A stretch of DNA of 64,000 bases from Notamacropus eugenii (GCF_028372415.1 NC_092879.1:93024741-93088740); one strand, 5' to 3'; counted from the stretch's first letter, positions 23,045-35,040 are shown. The notes: generated by a model from the letters alone, not told the origin. Translations and numbers: made by a program.

Positions 23045-24570
23045 ATCAGAAGGAATCTTGTACCTCTCTGTCTCTCTTTCACATATCCACACACTCTTCT
23101 CCCTTAGCTCCAGAGACACAACACTCTCTTCCTTCTTCCTCTTTCCAGCAATGGTCCCTTCTTCCTACATTCTTAGTCTGCGCACTCCTCAAGAATGTCT
23201 TCATAGCCCCCTTTCCTCTTTTCTCTCTTCTGCTCCCTACCCTTAGCATCAGTATTCATTCTCACACCTCAATGCTGATAACTCTCACATCAGTCCCTCC
23301 AGCCCTGATTGCTCATCTGAGCTCCCAGTTTGCAGATACAATTGCCTTCTGGACATCTCCTCCTGGGCAAGCAACCAGCATCTCAGATTCAATCAGCATA
23401 TGGAAAACTCTAGATTTTCTTTCCCTCTTTCTGCTCTCCATCAGTGGTACCACCATTCACTCAGTCTCTCACGTTGGCAACATTGGAATAACATTTGATT
23501 CCACTCTCTTCCTCACCTATCACCAAAGCCTATTGATTTGGGCTCTGTAACATCTTGCACCCCTGGCCTCTCCTGTCTATCTTGTACCCTGGTATAGGCT
23601 CTCATTCCCACCAACAGGGACTGTGTCAATAACTTAGAACAGGTCTTCCCATCTCCATTCTGTACTCACTCCAATTTGTCTTTTGCTCATATCATTATTA
23701 GGATGCCCATTTTGACACACAGACATGGTCATGCCCCTTCTCTGTTCAAAAAGTCTTTGTGGCTCCCCATTTCCCACCAAGTAAAGCTCAAACTCTTTTG
23801 CCTGGCATTCACAACCCTTGTCACTGGACACAGTCTGCCCTGTGCAGGAAGATTGGATGAATCTGCTAGCCCACTTTATTTATTTTTTTCCAGAGGCAGA
23901 CAGGGCTTAAGTGACTTGCTCAGGGTCACACAGCTAGTAACTGCTTGAGGCCACATTTGAATACAGGCCATTGGGACTCTACGCCACCTCACTGATACTA
24001 AAATATAAAGCAGCAATCATCAAAACCACTTAGTATTGTTTTAAAATAGAAAAGTAGATCAATGAAACAGATTAGGAGAGAGGAATATTCTCATATACTA
24101 TCTTATCTCATATCCTACCTTCTGTTCTACACTCTAAGCAAAATTGGCTATATTCTGTCCCCTGAATGTTCCCATTCACTCTCCCTCCTCCATGCATTTG
24201 TTCATGCTGCTACTGGTGACTGGAAGGCCTTCTCTTGACTTCTGATCCAATTGAATTCCTCCCAACAACTTAAAGATGCTTTAAGTATCTTAAAGGTACT
24301 TAAGTGTCAACTCCTGGAAGCCTTATCTGACCCCCCCCCCCAACCTCATTAACTATCTTCCCTTTCATTTCTCACATCACACTTTGTTTTTTAAGTCTGA
24401 TGCATGTATTATACAATGTTGTATATTGTGGTTGTCTATGTGTGTCCTACTACTCTCAAAATCTATACGTTATGGAAGGACTGAGACTTTTATCAAAACT
24501 TTGTATCTCCCATGGACCTAGCAAAGGGCACTTTGTACACAACTGGAAATCCCTAGTGCAGAAAAACTGG
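23045..24570 (+). repeat. L2 LINE remnant, split by an insert
   Basis: Typical L2 3' ORF and UTR phrases run in order: ctcccagtttgcagatacaa, tggctccccatttcccacca, agtaaagctcaaactctttt, then after an insert (about 23870-24090) cccattcactctccctcctc, tggaagccttatctgac and tagcaaagggcactttgtac. No intact frame. Confidence 0.7.
23893..24083 (-). repeat. Left arm of an inverted L1-SINE composite repeat
   Basis: An antisense SINE piece (gtgacttgctcagggtcaca, gaggccacatttgaatacag) is fused to an L1 ORF2-like piece (atcatcaaaaccacttagta). The whole composite recurs in reverse complement at 25983-26176 with the same junction. A T-rich run flanks its left side. Confidence 0.8.
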
Positions 24571-25499
24571 TGAAGGAGAGAAAGGAAAAGAAAAAAAAGG
24601 CAGAGTTGCTCATATTGATTAGGAGTAGAGAACTGTGTTTGGTTTTGCTTTTGTTTTTAATTTTATCTAAATTAAACATCAGTGAACTACAGGCCGCTTA
24701 CAGGAATTCTTTTGGATTATGTGGGAGGGAAAAAAATGAGACAGGAAAATTATTCCGAGGGAAGTGAGCTCTGCTGAATTGAAGAAATGGTTATGAAACA
24801 CCCTGTTACAGCAGTTGACTCAAGCCTGGAGGCAAGATAATGCCCCCCTAATGCCCATGTGGTTCCTTCTCCTGCTACTTGAAGAATTTTATTTTAGAAG
24901 AAAAGTTGGGAGTATGCTTACAATTGCTCCAAGACCCTAGTTGGGAAAATGCCTAACTTTTAGACAGAAATCACCATTAATATCAATTATTAGTTAACTC
25001 CTGGCGTTTTTGTGGTTGAGGTAAAATTCAGGCTGCTGAAAACATTTGAGTAACGAGGCAGTACATTATGTGCTAGTGTTTATGAATTGGCAGGCATTGG
25101 GCTGGGAAGTTTCGGAAAGAGCATTTCCCAAGGACTTCACTCGGTCATGGAGTAGGTAGACACAACTAGTGGCAACATTGTGAGTCTTGTGGTCCAGGAT
25201 ACTCGTAGGGCCAATAAACCTCTCTCCTATCTTCCCTTCCGGCCACAGTTTAGTGCTCCCTTCTCATTCTCCTTTTACTGGTTATTCAAGGGCTATAGAT
25301 TCTTTCTGCCTCAACCATGCATAATCCCATTCTTTCCTCCCCAATTACAGACCCTTAGAATCTTTATCTGGTGCTGAGATCCCTTCTCCTTTTTCATACA
25401 CGTTCCTCAGGGCAGAACCAAGTCTCTTAAACTGATAACTTGAGAAGCCCCATTCAAAATCAAGAAATGTTCTTAACAAAAGTGAGGTGTGATAATAAT

Positions 25500-25660
25500 A
25501 GTCCTACAACTATTTTCATTTATTTATCATGCTTTTTTAAAAATTGGGTTCCAAATTTTCAGTCCCCCCTTCCCCCCATTGAGAAGGTAAGTAATGTGAT
25601 ACCTATTACACATGAGAAGTCATGCAAAATATTCCTCTATCACCTATTTTAAAATAGGTT
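25500..25660 (-). repeat. HAL1/L1 3' end fragment, antisense
   Basis: The segment tttatttatcatgctttttt, attgggttccaaattttcag, ccccattgagaaggtaagta matches the antisense 3' UTR of the HAL1-like element (compare 17030-17100). From 24570 to 25500 nothing else is recognised. Confidence 0.6.
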
Positions 25661-25664
25661 TTTA

Positions 25665-25900
25665 TTGACATTTGATTTAAACATTACCTAGACTTCTCCA
25701 TCTCCCTCCCAGAAATCCATCTCTTATAGCAAAGTTTTTTAAATGACAAACAGAAGGGAAAACATTTCAGAAAGCCAATCAACACAAAAACCTCCAACCT
25801 GTGATTCTGTGCGATATTCTACACCATTGGATTCCCCAACTTTGGATTACCCCACCGACTACAGGTGTCTTCTTTCTCTTCTTTGGGGCAATGTTTGATC
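25665..25900 (-). repeat. Probable LINE 3' end, antisense, family unclear
   Basis: 'tttttattgacatttgattt', 'atctccctcccagaaatcca' and 'gccaatcaacacaaaaacct' resemble a dispersed marsupial LINE 3' region. Related text occurs at 58590-58890. Family not assigned. Confidence 0.4.
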
Positions 25901-25982
25901 TTCGAAATTTTGCAACATTTATTTTTTATTGTTTTTGGTTGTTCTGCACAATTGCTGTTGTCATAAAGTATATTATTTCAGA

Positions 25983-26176
25983 TTCTCTCCTAATCTCTTT
26001 CATTGATCTACTTCTCTATTTTAAATCAATACTAAGTGGTTTTGATGACTGCTGCTTTATACTTTAGTATCAGTGAGGTGGTGTAGAGTCCCAAAGACCT
26101 GTATTCAAATGTGGCCTCAAGCAGTTACTAGCTGTGTGACCCTGAGCAAATCACTTAACCTCTGCCTGCCTGCCTC
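25983..26176 (+). repeat. Right arm of the inverted L1-SINE composite repeat
   Basis: It reads ttcattgatctacttctcta, aatactaagtggttttgatg (antisense L1 ORF2) followed directly by SINE head agtgaggtggtgtagagtcc and gtattcaaatgtggcctcaa. About 190 bp match the reverse complement of 23893-24083 at high identity by eye. Confidence 0.8.
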
Positions 26177-26885
26177 AATTCCCTCAATTGTAAAATGAGG
26201 ATAATATTGCAACAACCTCACAGGGTTATTGTAAGGATTAAATGAAGTTATAATATACATATATAAAAACTGTGAGAGACAGTAAAGAGTTGTTTCCACA
26301 GAAGTTAATAAGTTGAAGAAGCCACTGAAAAACATAAGTTAGATAAAGGGGTCTAGCAGACTGTAGGTGGGCTCAATCCAATCAGAAGACAGTCAGTAGC
26401 CTTCAGAAAACCGAAGAATCAGGAATAAGGGCTGATCCAGCCTGAACTGATCAGGGAATATGACTGGAAATAACCGGGAGAGAGTTTTTTTTCCTTTGCG
26501 CTTGCTCAATAAGCTACTTGCATATTAACTTCTCTGCCCAGGAGGAAGAAATAGCACAATGGGTACAATTCGTATGTCAAAGAAAGCGAGGAAACATATT
26601 AAGGAGGTATGTAATGGGCATGTAAAGAAGGTTGTGACCTAACAGGGAATGGACCAATCCGTCCTCTGATGGGAGGATCTGTCCTGAATCTCGCTTCTGT
26701 ATCTGACACTCCCTCCTCCTGAAAAGAGGGTGAGGGGCCACTTTGGCCAAAGCATTCAATTCCTCTGAACTCTGCTGCAATAAATTTTCCTTGATACCTT
26801 TTTAGTGTCAAGCGTGTTTCTAACAGAACTTAGCATAGTGCCTGGAACAGTTAATCAATGCTTGTTCCCTTTCCTTCTGTCCTTT
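26060..26885 (+). repeat. CORE-SINE interrupted by an LTR
   Basis: The SINE runs from the tRNA-like head at 26060 to cacagggttattgtaaggat and atataaaaac at 26270. It resumes at 26826 with gaacttagcatagtgcctgg and a tail atcaatgcttgttccc. Removing 26271-26825 restores a normal SINE order. Confidence 0.7.
26271..26825. mobile_element. Probable solo LTR of an endogenous retrovirus (fossil)
   Basis: A 555-bp block begins TG and ends CA. It carries an AATAAA in its last 60 bp and is inserted in a SINE, with a near-matching 4-bp flank (aaac/gaac). There is no internal coding part. LTR family and age are not determined; the imperfect flanking repeat suggests an old insertion. Confidence 0.5.
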
Positions 26886-26989
26886 ATAATACAATTTGAG
26901 GTCTAAACATGCTACTTCCTCTTCGTTCCCTTTAACTAGAAGGATGGAGGAATCTGGGTGATGTGGAATCATTTTTGGATTATTTCCCT

Positions 26990-27960
26990 TATTATAGATC
27001 TTTTGTCCCTCCAAATGAATTTTCAGATTATTTTTTCCAGTCCTATAAGTTTATCCCTTTGATAGCATTAAAAGTGAAAATTAACTGTGGTAGTTTTGTC
27101 ATTTTTATTATGTTGGCACATCCCAGCCATGACCACTGAATAATTATTCCCCCTATTTAAGTTGTTCTTTATTTCTTCAGTGTATTGAGTGTGACTTGGT
27201 AAATTGACTATCAAATATTTTATTTATTTTGGAACTATTTTGAATGGGATTTTCCTGTCTCTTATTGACTCTTTGATTCTATTGTTGTTACATTGAAATG
27301 TTGTTGATTTCTGAGGATTTATTCTGTAGGCTGCAACTTTGCTAACACTATCATTTGCTGTGATTCATTTTTTTGTTGATTTCTTATGATCTTCTAAGTA
27401 AAATATCATATTATAAGCAAATAGGGATAGTTTTGTCCTCTCTTTGCCTGCCTTTATCCTTTCAGTTTCTTTCTCTCGGTAGAAGTGTTAGCATTTTTTG
27501 AATTATATCAAATGATACCAAAGAAGGGGGCATTCTTGCTTTGGCCCTTTAGACGAGTGGGAAAGGAATGTATTCTCTTTGCACCCGTTTCTTGATTTTG
27601 GTTTGAGATAGGTGCTTTTATGATTTCTTTCAAAGCCCCTCTATGTCTATATTTCCTAACCATAACTTAGTATTGTACTTTTGGAATTTTTTTTTCTGCA
27701 TCTACTGATAGGATCTTGTGATTTTAGAAATTTTATAAATGTGATGATTTTTATTCTTTCCCCAATTTGGAACCATCCTGGTTTCCTTGGTGTAAATTTA
27801 GCTTGGTCATAATGAATCACTTCTGTAGTCTGACAGAATTTTAACATCTTTTGAATTGATATTTAGTTATGATATCGGTCTATTGTTCTCCTTCTGTGCT
27901 TCCTTTCCCCAGTTTAGAATCATATTAGACCCAATGACTATTTGTAATATTTTATTTCAC
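26990..27960 (-). mobile_element. L1 LINE ORF2 fragment, antisense
   Basis: The plus strand shows the usual antisense phrases of L1 reverse transcriptase: aaatattttatttattttgg, taggctgcaactttgctaac, gaattatatcaaatgatacc and gggcattcttgctttggccc. The copy has many stops. Confidence 0.75.
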
Positions 27961-28890
27961 CTCTTAGATACTGACCTTGAAGTAGCAACCAGTGGAAGTA
28001 AAAGAAAAAAAATGCACTCTCCATTCTAAACCCAAAGCCAAAATGGCTAGCTGCTATCAAAAGGAATAGCTCAGATTTTTCTATATCCCATAATGATCAG
28101 AGAGAACGTTGCAGACACTTGAAAGGCTGGCAGTCCTGAGCATGTACAGATCAGGTCAAGAAAAGTTCAACACCATCTTGTGGCTAATTTATATAAGATA
28201 AGACTTTGAGGAACAAATAGCCATCAGCTCAATTTCTGTCTCCTCAACAAGTTGATAAAAAAAAAATAGTTTTCTCTCCCTTGAACCTCTCCTCTCCACT
28301 TGAAACAAAAGGAAAAAGTTAACCCTTGTAACAAATACACAGTCACAAAAAACAAATTCCTACCTTGGTCCAAATTCAGGCAGCCTAATACAGTCCTCCC
28401 TCAAACCCTGTATTAGCAAAAACACCGGCAGACAGAGTGGAATGCTAGCACAACTTCTTTGATTTGCTTTTCTAAAGGAAAGAGCATCGGAAGGATTAAA
28501 AATTTTACATTAATTAACAGCCAGGTAAGTACACATAAGTACTCCAAGAAAGAATCCAATAAACAGGGCTCTAACTGATTAAACAGAACAATATAACCAC
28601 CTCCATACACAACAGACCAAGACAGCACCAACACCAAGAGCAGGGGGTGGGTGGGTCACAAACTGCTTCCTAGAGTCCGGTCCAGGGAATCCACATGTCC
28701 TTACCATAAGCAAACCTCCAAAGTAAAATACAAGCCTCCAGGTACATAGTTTTCAACTACTAGACTCAGAGCCAGAAGGCATCACAGCCCAGTTGACTTA
28801 GCACAGCTAGTAACCACTGACCATGTCCTTCTGATGTTTATAATTTGGACTGAGCCTAGGAAACTAACCCTAACACCCAGGTAACCAGAA
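27960..28890. other. Repeat-like DNA, not classified
   Basis: No coding exon seen. The segment aacccttgtaacaaatacac, acaaattcctaccttggtcc looks like a dispersed marsupial LINE 3' region. The part from 28400 to 28890 I cannot assign. Confidence 0.35.
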
Positions 28891-29480
28891 GAGACAAAGT
28901 AGGGATTCTGGGCTGGCCCCTATCACTCCACTGGGGCTTGCTGAGCCCCATCATGTCAGGGGTGGCCTGCCCCCTGAGTCCTGGGCTGGCACCCCATCGC
29001 CTCGCTGGCAATGAGGCTCACTGAGTCCCATCATGTCTGTGTGGGTCCCTGTTCCTGAGTCCTGGGCCAGCTCCCTGGAAACAAGGCTGATCAATACAGA
29101 GGTCTTGGATCTGAATGCCCAGGTCCCCATGCTGGGTCTCCCGGAAATCCCTCCCTATCAGGGAGCCTGAGTGCTGAGTCCTACACTTGCCCACCTTGAC
29201 AAATGGATTGTCTCCAACACCCTGTGTGTGTGTCCAGGTGCCTGTACCCTGAATCCTCTGCATGCCTGGAGGACACGTGGGGGATATCGATTTAGACCCT
29301 GATTGTCTGGGGACCTGGGCCCCAAGTCCCGCACATACACCCCTCAAAATGCTGCATCTGCCTGAGACCCTGTGTGTCAGGGAATTTGCCCCCTGTGTCC
29401 TATGCATGTTGCTGGGATGTTTGGGGGTGTGCACCTCCATGTCTGGAGGTCTGCACCCCTTGTCTAGCCAATGATGGCCC
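28890..29480. repeat. Degenerate GC-rich tandem array (about 65-80 bp period)
   Basis: Eight or so diverged units share a core like cctgagtcctgggctggc (near 28905, 28970 and 29055), with later forms ccctgaatcctctgcatgcc, ccaagtcccgcacatac and ccctgtgtcctatgcatg. No gene is needed to explain the 156-codon frame across it. Confidence 0.6.
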
Positions 29481-29869
29481 CGCCACACTAACCCTAACCC
29501 TCCCCCTCAATGCCCTGCCCCCCAAGTCTGGGGCAAGACCCCCTTGCCATGCTGGGTCTGTATAAATATTTAGTGTTTATGGAACCTTTCTTTTTCTTGG
29601 TGACATCTTTTGGGTATTGGTCTTGGCTTGGAGTTTCTGGGTCCCATATTTTTTGTACACACAGTGTATGCAAGGTGGCTGAGTTATGGTGAAGAGAGAA
29701 AGTGTCAGGTTGTAATGTTAATGGGATATGGGATCTTCCCCACCCATCAATAGACCTCCCAGGAGCCCTGGCTCAGAGGCCACAGGGATTTCCACCTACT
29801 CAATTAAATGCTGATTTCCAAGCATCTCTAAGTCAATCAAGTGCTCAAGAGTCTTTGAAGGGAATCAGT

Positions 29870-29937
29870 ACACACATACACACACACTCACACTCATACA
29901 CATACACACACACACATATACATATACATACACATAC
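29870..29937 (+). repeat. (CA)n-rich microsatellite
   Basis: Imperfect acac/catac repeats. Confidence 0.9.
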
Positions 29938-30154
29938 TGCCCCTGGGTGGAGAGTAAAGCCCACAGAGACAGAAAGCAGAGGAGGGAAGAACTTGTTTAG
30001 GGCGACTTGTGGGGAGGATTGGTGGTGAGTACATTACTAAATCTTGTCTTCTGGTATGCTAATAGTGATGTTAATTGTCTTGGAAGAGGAGAGTTTGTTA
30101 TATTTTGTGAACCAACCATAGCAGCTGTCACATAGTCACATTGCATGACATAGG

Positions 30155-30392
30155 TAAGAGAATCTTGTCATTTCAATCATGTCCACCTCTTCACAACCCC
30201 AGTGATACTGGAGTGGTTGGCCATTTCCTTCTTCAGCTCATTTTATAGATGAGGAAACTGAGGCAAACAAGGTGAAGTGACTTGTTGAGGGTCACACAGC
30301 TAGTAAGTGTCTGAAGCTGGATTTGAACTCAGAAAGATGAGTCTCCTTGATTCCAAGCCCAGTGCTCTATCCACTGTTCCATGTAGCTGCCC
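30155..30392 (-). repeat. tRNA-derived SINE (Mar/MIR type), antisense
   Basis: Nearly full length: actggagtggttggccattt, gatgaggaaactgaggcaaa, ggtcacacagctagtaagtg, gctggatttgaactcagaaa, then the head complement ctctatccactgttcca. Confidence 0.85.
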
Positions 30393-30525
30393 CTGGGTTC
30401 AAATCTTACCTCTGACATTTGCTAGTTTGTGTGACCCCAGGGAAGTTACTGAATTGCCATGTGCCTCACTAAAATCTCAAACAAGGAAATAGATGTAAAA
30501 TGGGCATGCCTTTTAGGAGAGCAGT
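30393..30525 (+). repeat. SINE, sense, partial
   Basis: Starts gggttcaaatcttacctctg, tgtgaccccagggaagttac. It abuts the antisense copy on its left, head to head. Confidence 0.7.
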
Positions 30526-30859
30526 CCCAGAGATGCTCTTGTTTACGGCCTTGGCCTCCAAGGAAATGACCAGCTCTTACTTAGTACCTACCCTTGAAAC
30601 ATTATAGAAACATTCTCCAAGAGATGGATGCTATCCAGCCCCTAGCTAGGTGCTACTGCTGCTGTTGGTTTTGAACTGTTTACAGTATTTCCAATTAAGT
30701 TGGCACTTTGCTTCAAGTTTACACAAATGCTCAGCAGGCGGCAGTAGTAGTATATCACAATCCCCTGGCTTGGGGATGCCTGGGGTTTCTATGGTGGAGT
30801 TGAGCTCAAGCCACCAGGAAGGGCTGTTGTTGCTGCCAAATAGACTCCAGGCTTAGTGC

Positions 30860-31190
30860 GCTGCCTAAGCTGAGGGGAAGATGATTTGAATAGCTGAATG
30901 GAGGATGGGACTGAGTGGGGAAACGCAGGCAGACCCATCAGTAAGTGATTGCACTAGTCCAGGGGTGAAGTAATGAAGGCCTTCAGCAGGGTGGTGGCAA
31001 TGTCAGAGGAGAGAATGGGATGGAAAGGAGAGATGCCACAAGAGTAGACTTGACAAGATGTGACAAATTTGATCTGGGCAGGGAGATGGAGTAAGGGAAC
31101 TAGGAGTACTTCTAGGTTGGGGCTTTGGTGACTGGAAAGATCATGGTGCTCTTGAGAGTAATGGGAAAGTTAGGAAGAGGGTAGTATTTT
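30860..31190 (+). repeat. Old mammalian interspersed repeat
   Basis: Phrases gattgcactagtccaggggt, gaagtaatgaaggccttcag, ggtggtggcaatgtcagagg recur at 36420-36540. Family not certain. Confidence 0.5.
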
Positions 31191-31324
31191 CAGGGAAAGA
31201 GAGTTCAGTCTCTACACATTAAGTTTAAGATGTCTACAGGACATTGGCATATCCAGTAAGCAATTGGTGATTCAAGACTGGAGGTTAGGGCTGGATAAGT
31301 ATCTTGAGAATCATTGGTGTAGAG

Positions 31325-31515
31325 AAGATAGTTGAATCTGTGGCAGCTCTTTCCACTTTGAGATGGCCTTAATTGTTGAGGAGTTTGTCCTTCCCTCATC
31401 ATTAAATTTGTCCCCTTGCCACTTGTACCCATCAGTTGCTCCTAGTTCTGCCTTCTGGGGCCAAATAGAACCAGTCTGATCCCTTTTCTAAGTGGCAGCC
31501 CTTCAGAAAGGCTAG
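31325..31515. repeat. L3/CR1-type LINE fragment
   Basis: 'tagttctgccttctggggcc', 'aaatagaaccagtctgatcc' and 'gtggcagcccttcagaaagg' parallel the fragments at 4440 and 63180. Confidence 0.55.
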
Positions 31516-31734
31516 CATGGGGGACTCTCTCATTTATTGAGATTTCTGAGGAAGTATGACATGTGGTTTGCTGAATGAGAAGAGAAGGCTAGGTCCAGAG
31601 AATATAGGGTGAGTCTAGGAAAGGTTAGTCATTGACAATGTGGAGAAAATGGCTGGGGGTAGGGAGGGCAAGGGGTAGCATCAAAGATGAATCTTCTGTC
31701 CTTGACAATTTCCTCTTGTTTTTTTTAATGATCA

Positions 31735-31925
31735 GAAATTTATTAAGTACCATTACTGTCAAACAAGCTTGCTTTGCAAATAGAATTCAACATAGAACCT
31801 GTCAAGTAGTCCTGCTCATCTTCATCATATTTCTTTGTCCATTCATTGGGCTGGGTATTTTGGTTCTGCCTTCACAGTGTTTGGCACATAGTAGGTGCTT
31901 AATAAATGCTTATCGATAGATTGAT
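31735..31925 (+). repeat. L2 or MIR 3' end
   Basis: Ends tttggcacatagtaggtgct, taataaatgcttatcgat, a standard terminus of L2-related elements. Confidence 0.55.
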
Positions 31926-32411
31926 TTTAACTGCCATTGTTTCCCAAAGACCACACCTGGTTTCTTTATATTCTTCCTCCTTGTGTATCTTAATGGCATC
32001 AAAGCATTCCATTAATATAACAAAGTCTTGGATGTGCTTCTAGAGGAAATGGAAATGGTACCAAAGAAAATGAAGATGGGGAAAACCAGTTAGATTGGAC
32101 TAAGTCTACACAGAAGAGATCTGTGTGGACAGAAACACTATTGAATGTGGTAAGGCATAGCTTTTCAAGATATCTGAAGGCAGGGCAGCTACCAAAGGAG
32201 AAGGAAAGTCTCAGACTTAATTTGCCAAAAAAAAGGAAAAGAAAAAGAAAAAAAAAGGTGACAGAGAGGACAAGTGACTGAATGAGGTGACCACTTATAT
32301 ATCTAATTTCATTAGAATAATTTGCACTCACATTGAGGACATCCTTAATTAAAGTATTAACTGGGAACAGGCAGGTGCTGACAAGCTGTATTCCACAGTA
32401 GACTGAAAAAT

Positions 32412-32668
32412 GTATCTAAGTGGCACAGTGGGTAGAGCATGGGACTTGGAGTCAAGAAGATATGAATTCAAATCTTACCTCTGACATTAGTGGCTATATG
32501 AACCTTGGCAACTCACTTAACCTTATATCTCAGTTTCCTGCTCTGTAAAAAAAAAAAAAAAAGAATAGTGCCTACCTCCAAGAGTTGCTTTGATGATCAA
32601 ATGAGTTAACATAGGTCAAGTGCTTTGCAACCTTAAGTGCTGTATAAATACCAGCCATCATCATCATC
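32412..32668 (+). repeat. tRNA-derived CORE-SINE, near full length
   Basis: Head gtggcacagtgggtagagca, B-box-like gaattcaaatcttacctctg, core cagtttcctgctctgt, tail ggtcaagtgctttgcaacct and a terminal cat repeat. Confidence 0.85.
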
Positions 32669-32908
32669 ATCCATATCAGACTACACTGTGCTTATAAAGA
32701 CATCTGCTTTGGTAGAGCAAAATGCCAACAAGGTATGTCTTGCAGATGTCAGAATGCTGTAAGGTAACCTTGACAACTCTGAAGTCATTAATATCAAGTG
32801 AGGGATAAAACAGACACAGGCTCACTCCTACACCCCCTCCCCTCTCCCCCATCCTAGAATACATCTAGCCCAGGATCCAATTTGAAGAGGAATTATCTAG
32901 AGATGGTT

Positions 32909-33098
32909 AGTGGTGTCAAACTCAAATGAAAACTGGGGGAGGTCATTTGAACATAAGACACCTGCAGGTCACAAATGTAAACATTACCTATTTTTCCTTA
33001 CATTTTTATCTATTTTGTTAAGTACTTCCCAATTACATTTTGATTTGGTTTGGGTAGCTCTTGGGACGGTTGTGGGTTGTGCATTTGATACCTCTGCT
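32909..33098. mobile_element. Non-autonomous hAT-like DNA transposon fossil
   Basis: The ends agtggtgtcaaactcaa and gcatttgatacctctgct form weak terminal inverted repeats around about 160 bp of A-T rich sequence. It resembles a marsupial hAT family. A related start occurs at 52095. Confidence 0.55.
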
Positions 33099-33824
33099 CC
33101 AAATGATTCTGTTTGTGGATGACATTAGAATTCTTGCGGGAAGTCCCAGAATATTGCAGTTTCCCAAATCAGAGCCATAATCCCTTGACAGTAAAATATT
33201 TGGGTTACCCATCCATTTAGGAAACAAAAATTGGTGGTTGAAAAATACCTTACATCCAGATCATATTTAGTTGAATCAGCAACCTAGAGAGTTTTCTAGC
33301 AGTACAAGTATGTAGGGTCACCCCTCTCTGTCTCCACTCGTTGCTCTTTTTCAGAGTGGGTTCCCAGGGAAACAACTGCTACTTTGGGTTCTAGGAGTAA
33401 CTCTGTGGTCGGCTTCCTATAATTGCGATTCCCGAGTCCCTACTGGTGATGTTCTTCATCCATAACCAGCCACTAGATGGTTTAGCTTTTAGCAAAAATA
33501 TTTTCTAAGGTGAAATAGCAAGAGCAGTTGGTATGGAACCTTCCCCTCCAAGTCTGAGGTGCACTCTCACAAATGCATACAACATCCATGTGGATAGTGG
33601 GCTCAGATTGAAAGTATAATGGTGGTGAAGCACACATGGAAGGAAAACCTAGAGCAGAGGGATACTCCATACCAGTTGACATCAGAAGTCCTTTCTTTTC
33701 ATCATAAAATCCTTATGGAGCTCTCTTGGGATCTTGTTCTTTGCTTGAACTCCCTGAATTTTGGCTCAACAGTTAGAAAGCTCTTTGTCATTTCCCATTG
33801 TGACCCCCAGCATCATTAGTTCTT

Positions 33825-34235
33825 CCAGCTCAATCAACAAGCATTTATGAAGCTCTTACTATGGACCAGGCACTCTGCTAAGTGCAGGGAGTACAAATAC
33901 ATGCAAAAAAGAAAGAGAGATTACATTCTAATGACGAAGACAACACATAAAGGGGAGCTGAAAAGGTTGAGGTGGGGTGGGGAGAGGGTACTTGGCTTGG
34001 GGAATATGATGGAAAAGTCCCAAGGAAGAAATGAAGAGATGGCTGACCTGGGCAGCCTCCTTCAGTGGAGGTTCTGGGAGGAGCCATCCCAATCAGAGGG
34101 AAGGGCCCAGAGGCAGAGGTACTCCTGAGATGTGAGTTCTAGGGCTGAAATGGGCTTCCAGGGCAAAGAGTTTTTGGAGCATGACAAGGCAGCCCAGGGT
34201 GGTGCATCCAGGAGACTGGAAACTCCTAAGATAAT
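33825..34235 (+). repeat. Old mammalian interspersed repeat
   Basis: Begins caacaagcatttatgaagct, ccaggcactctgctaagtgc. Family uncertain. Similar starts are at 34920 and 35815. Confidence 0.5.
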
Positions 34236-34419
34236 TAGAGGACTCTTCATCATTGTTTCACCATTGAAATCCTTGAGTCATGAAGGGCAGGAAATAGATT
34301 TCCACCTACCACTTTCCATATGGTCAGACTCTAGCCTCCTTGCTGTTCCTGACAGGACAATCCATCTCCTGACTGTGTATTTTCATAGGCTGCCCCTATA
34401 TCTCACTATATGTCCTCTC

Positions 34420-34460
34420 TATATGTATGTATATATATGTATGTATGTGTATGTATATAT

Positions 34461-34522
<62 letters not shown>

Positions 34523-34525
34523 CCC
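34420..34525 (+). repeat. Compound (GTAT)n/(AC)n/(AT)n microsatellite
   Basis: gtatgtat units lead into about 26 AC units (34462-34513) and a short atat tail. Confidence 0.95.
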
Positions 34526-34539
34526 CTATATGTCCCTCC

Positions 34540-34780
34540 TCACCTCTGCTCCCTAGTTTCTTTAAGCCTCAGCTAAAATTTCATCTTTTGCAGGAAGCCT
34601 TTCCCAGTTCCCCTAAATGTGAGCGTCTCTCCTCTGAGTTATCCTGGCTCCATCTTGTCTCTTCCTGGCCCTTTGCATGTTGTCTTCTCCGCTGGACTGC
34701 GAACTCCTCATTTGTTCTGGTATCCCCAGTGCTGAGCACTATGTCAGGCATGTAGTAAGCACCTTATAGATTGATCTCTC
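34540..34780 (+). repeat. L2 LINE 3' region
   Basis: 'tcttttgcaggaagcctttc', 'gcatgttgtcttctccgctg', then 'atgtcaggcatgtagtaagc'. Confidence 0.7.
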
Positions 34781-35040
34781 TCTGTCTATATGTCTGTCTA
34801 TCCATCCGTCACTTCCTGTATTTCTGTTATTATTCAAGTCCTTTTGATCAAGGTATTCTTTCTCTAAAATGCCTCCATCCAGTGCTGAATATCTATCTGG
34901 GATGACTTATATGGAGCATATGTTAATAAACATTTATTAAGCACCCACTATGTGTCAAGCATTGGGGATACAAAAGAAGGCAAAAGAGCTTACATTCTAA
35001 TGGGGGGATGGAATTCAACTCTATAACCTTTCTGATGGTC

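Noticed and set aside
29018-29488. 156-codon minus-strand frame
   Set aside because: Covers the degenerate GC-rich tandem array. No domain or conserved pattern.
32412-32490. tRNA-like boxes in SINE heads
   Set aside because: Degenerate and joined to SINE bodies. They cannot fold as complete tRNAs, so no tRNA gene is called.
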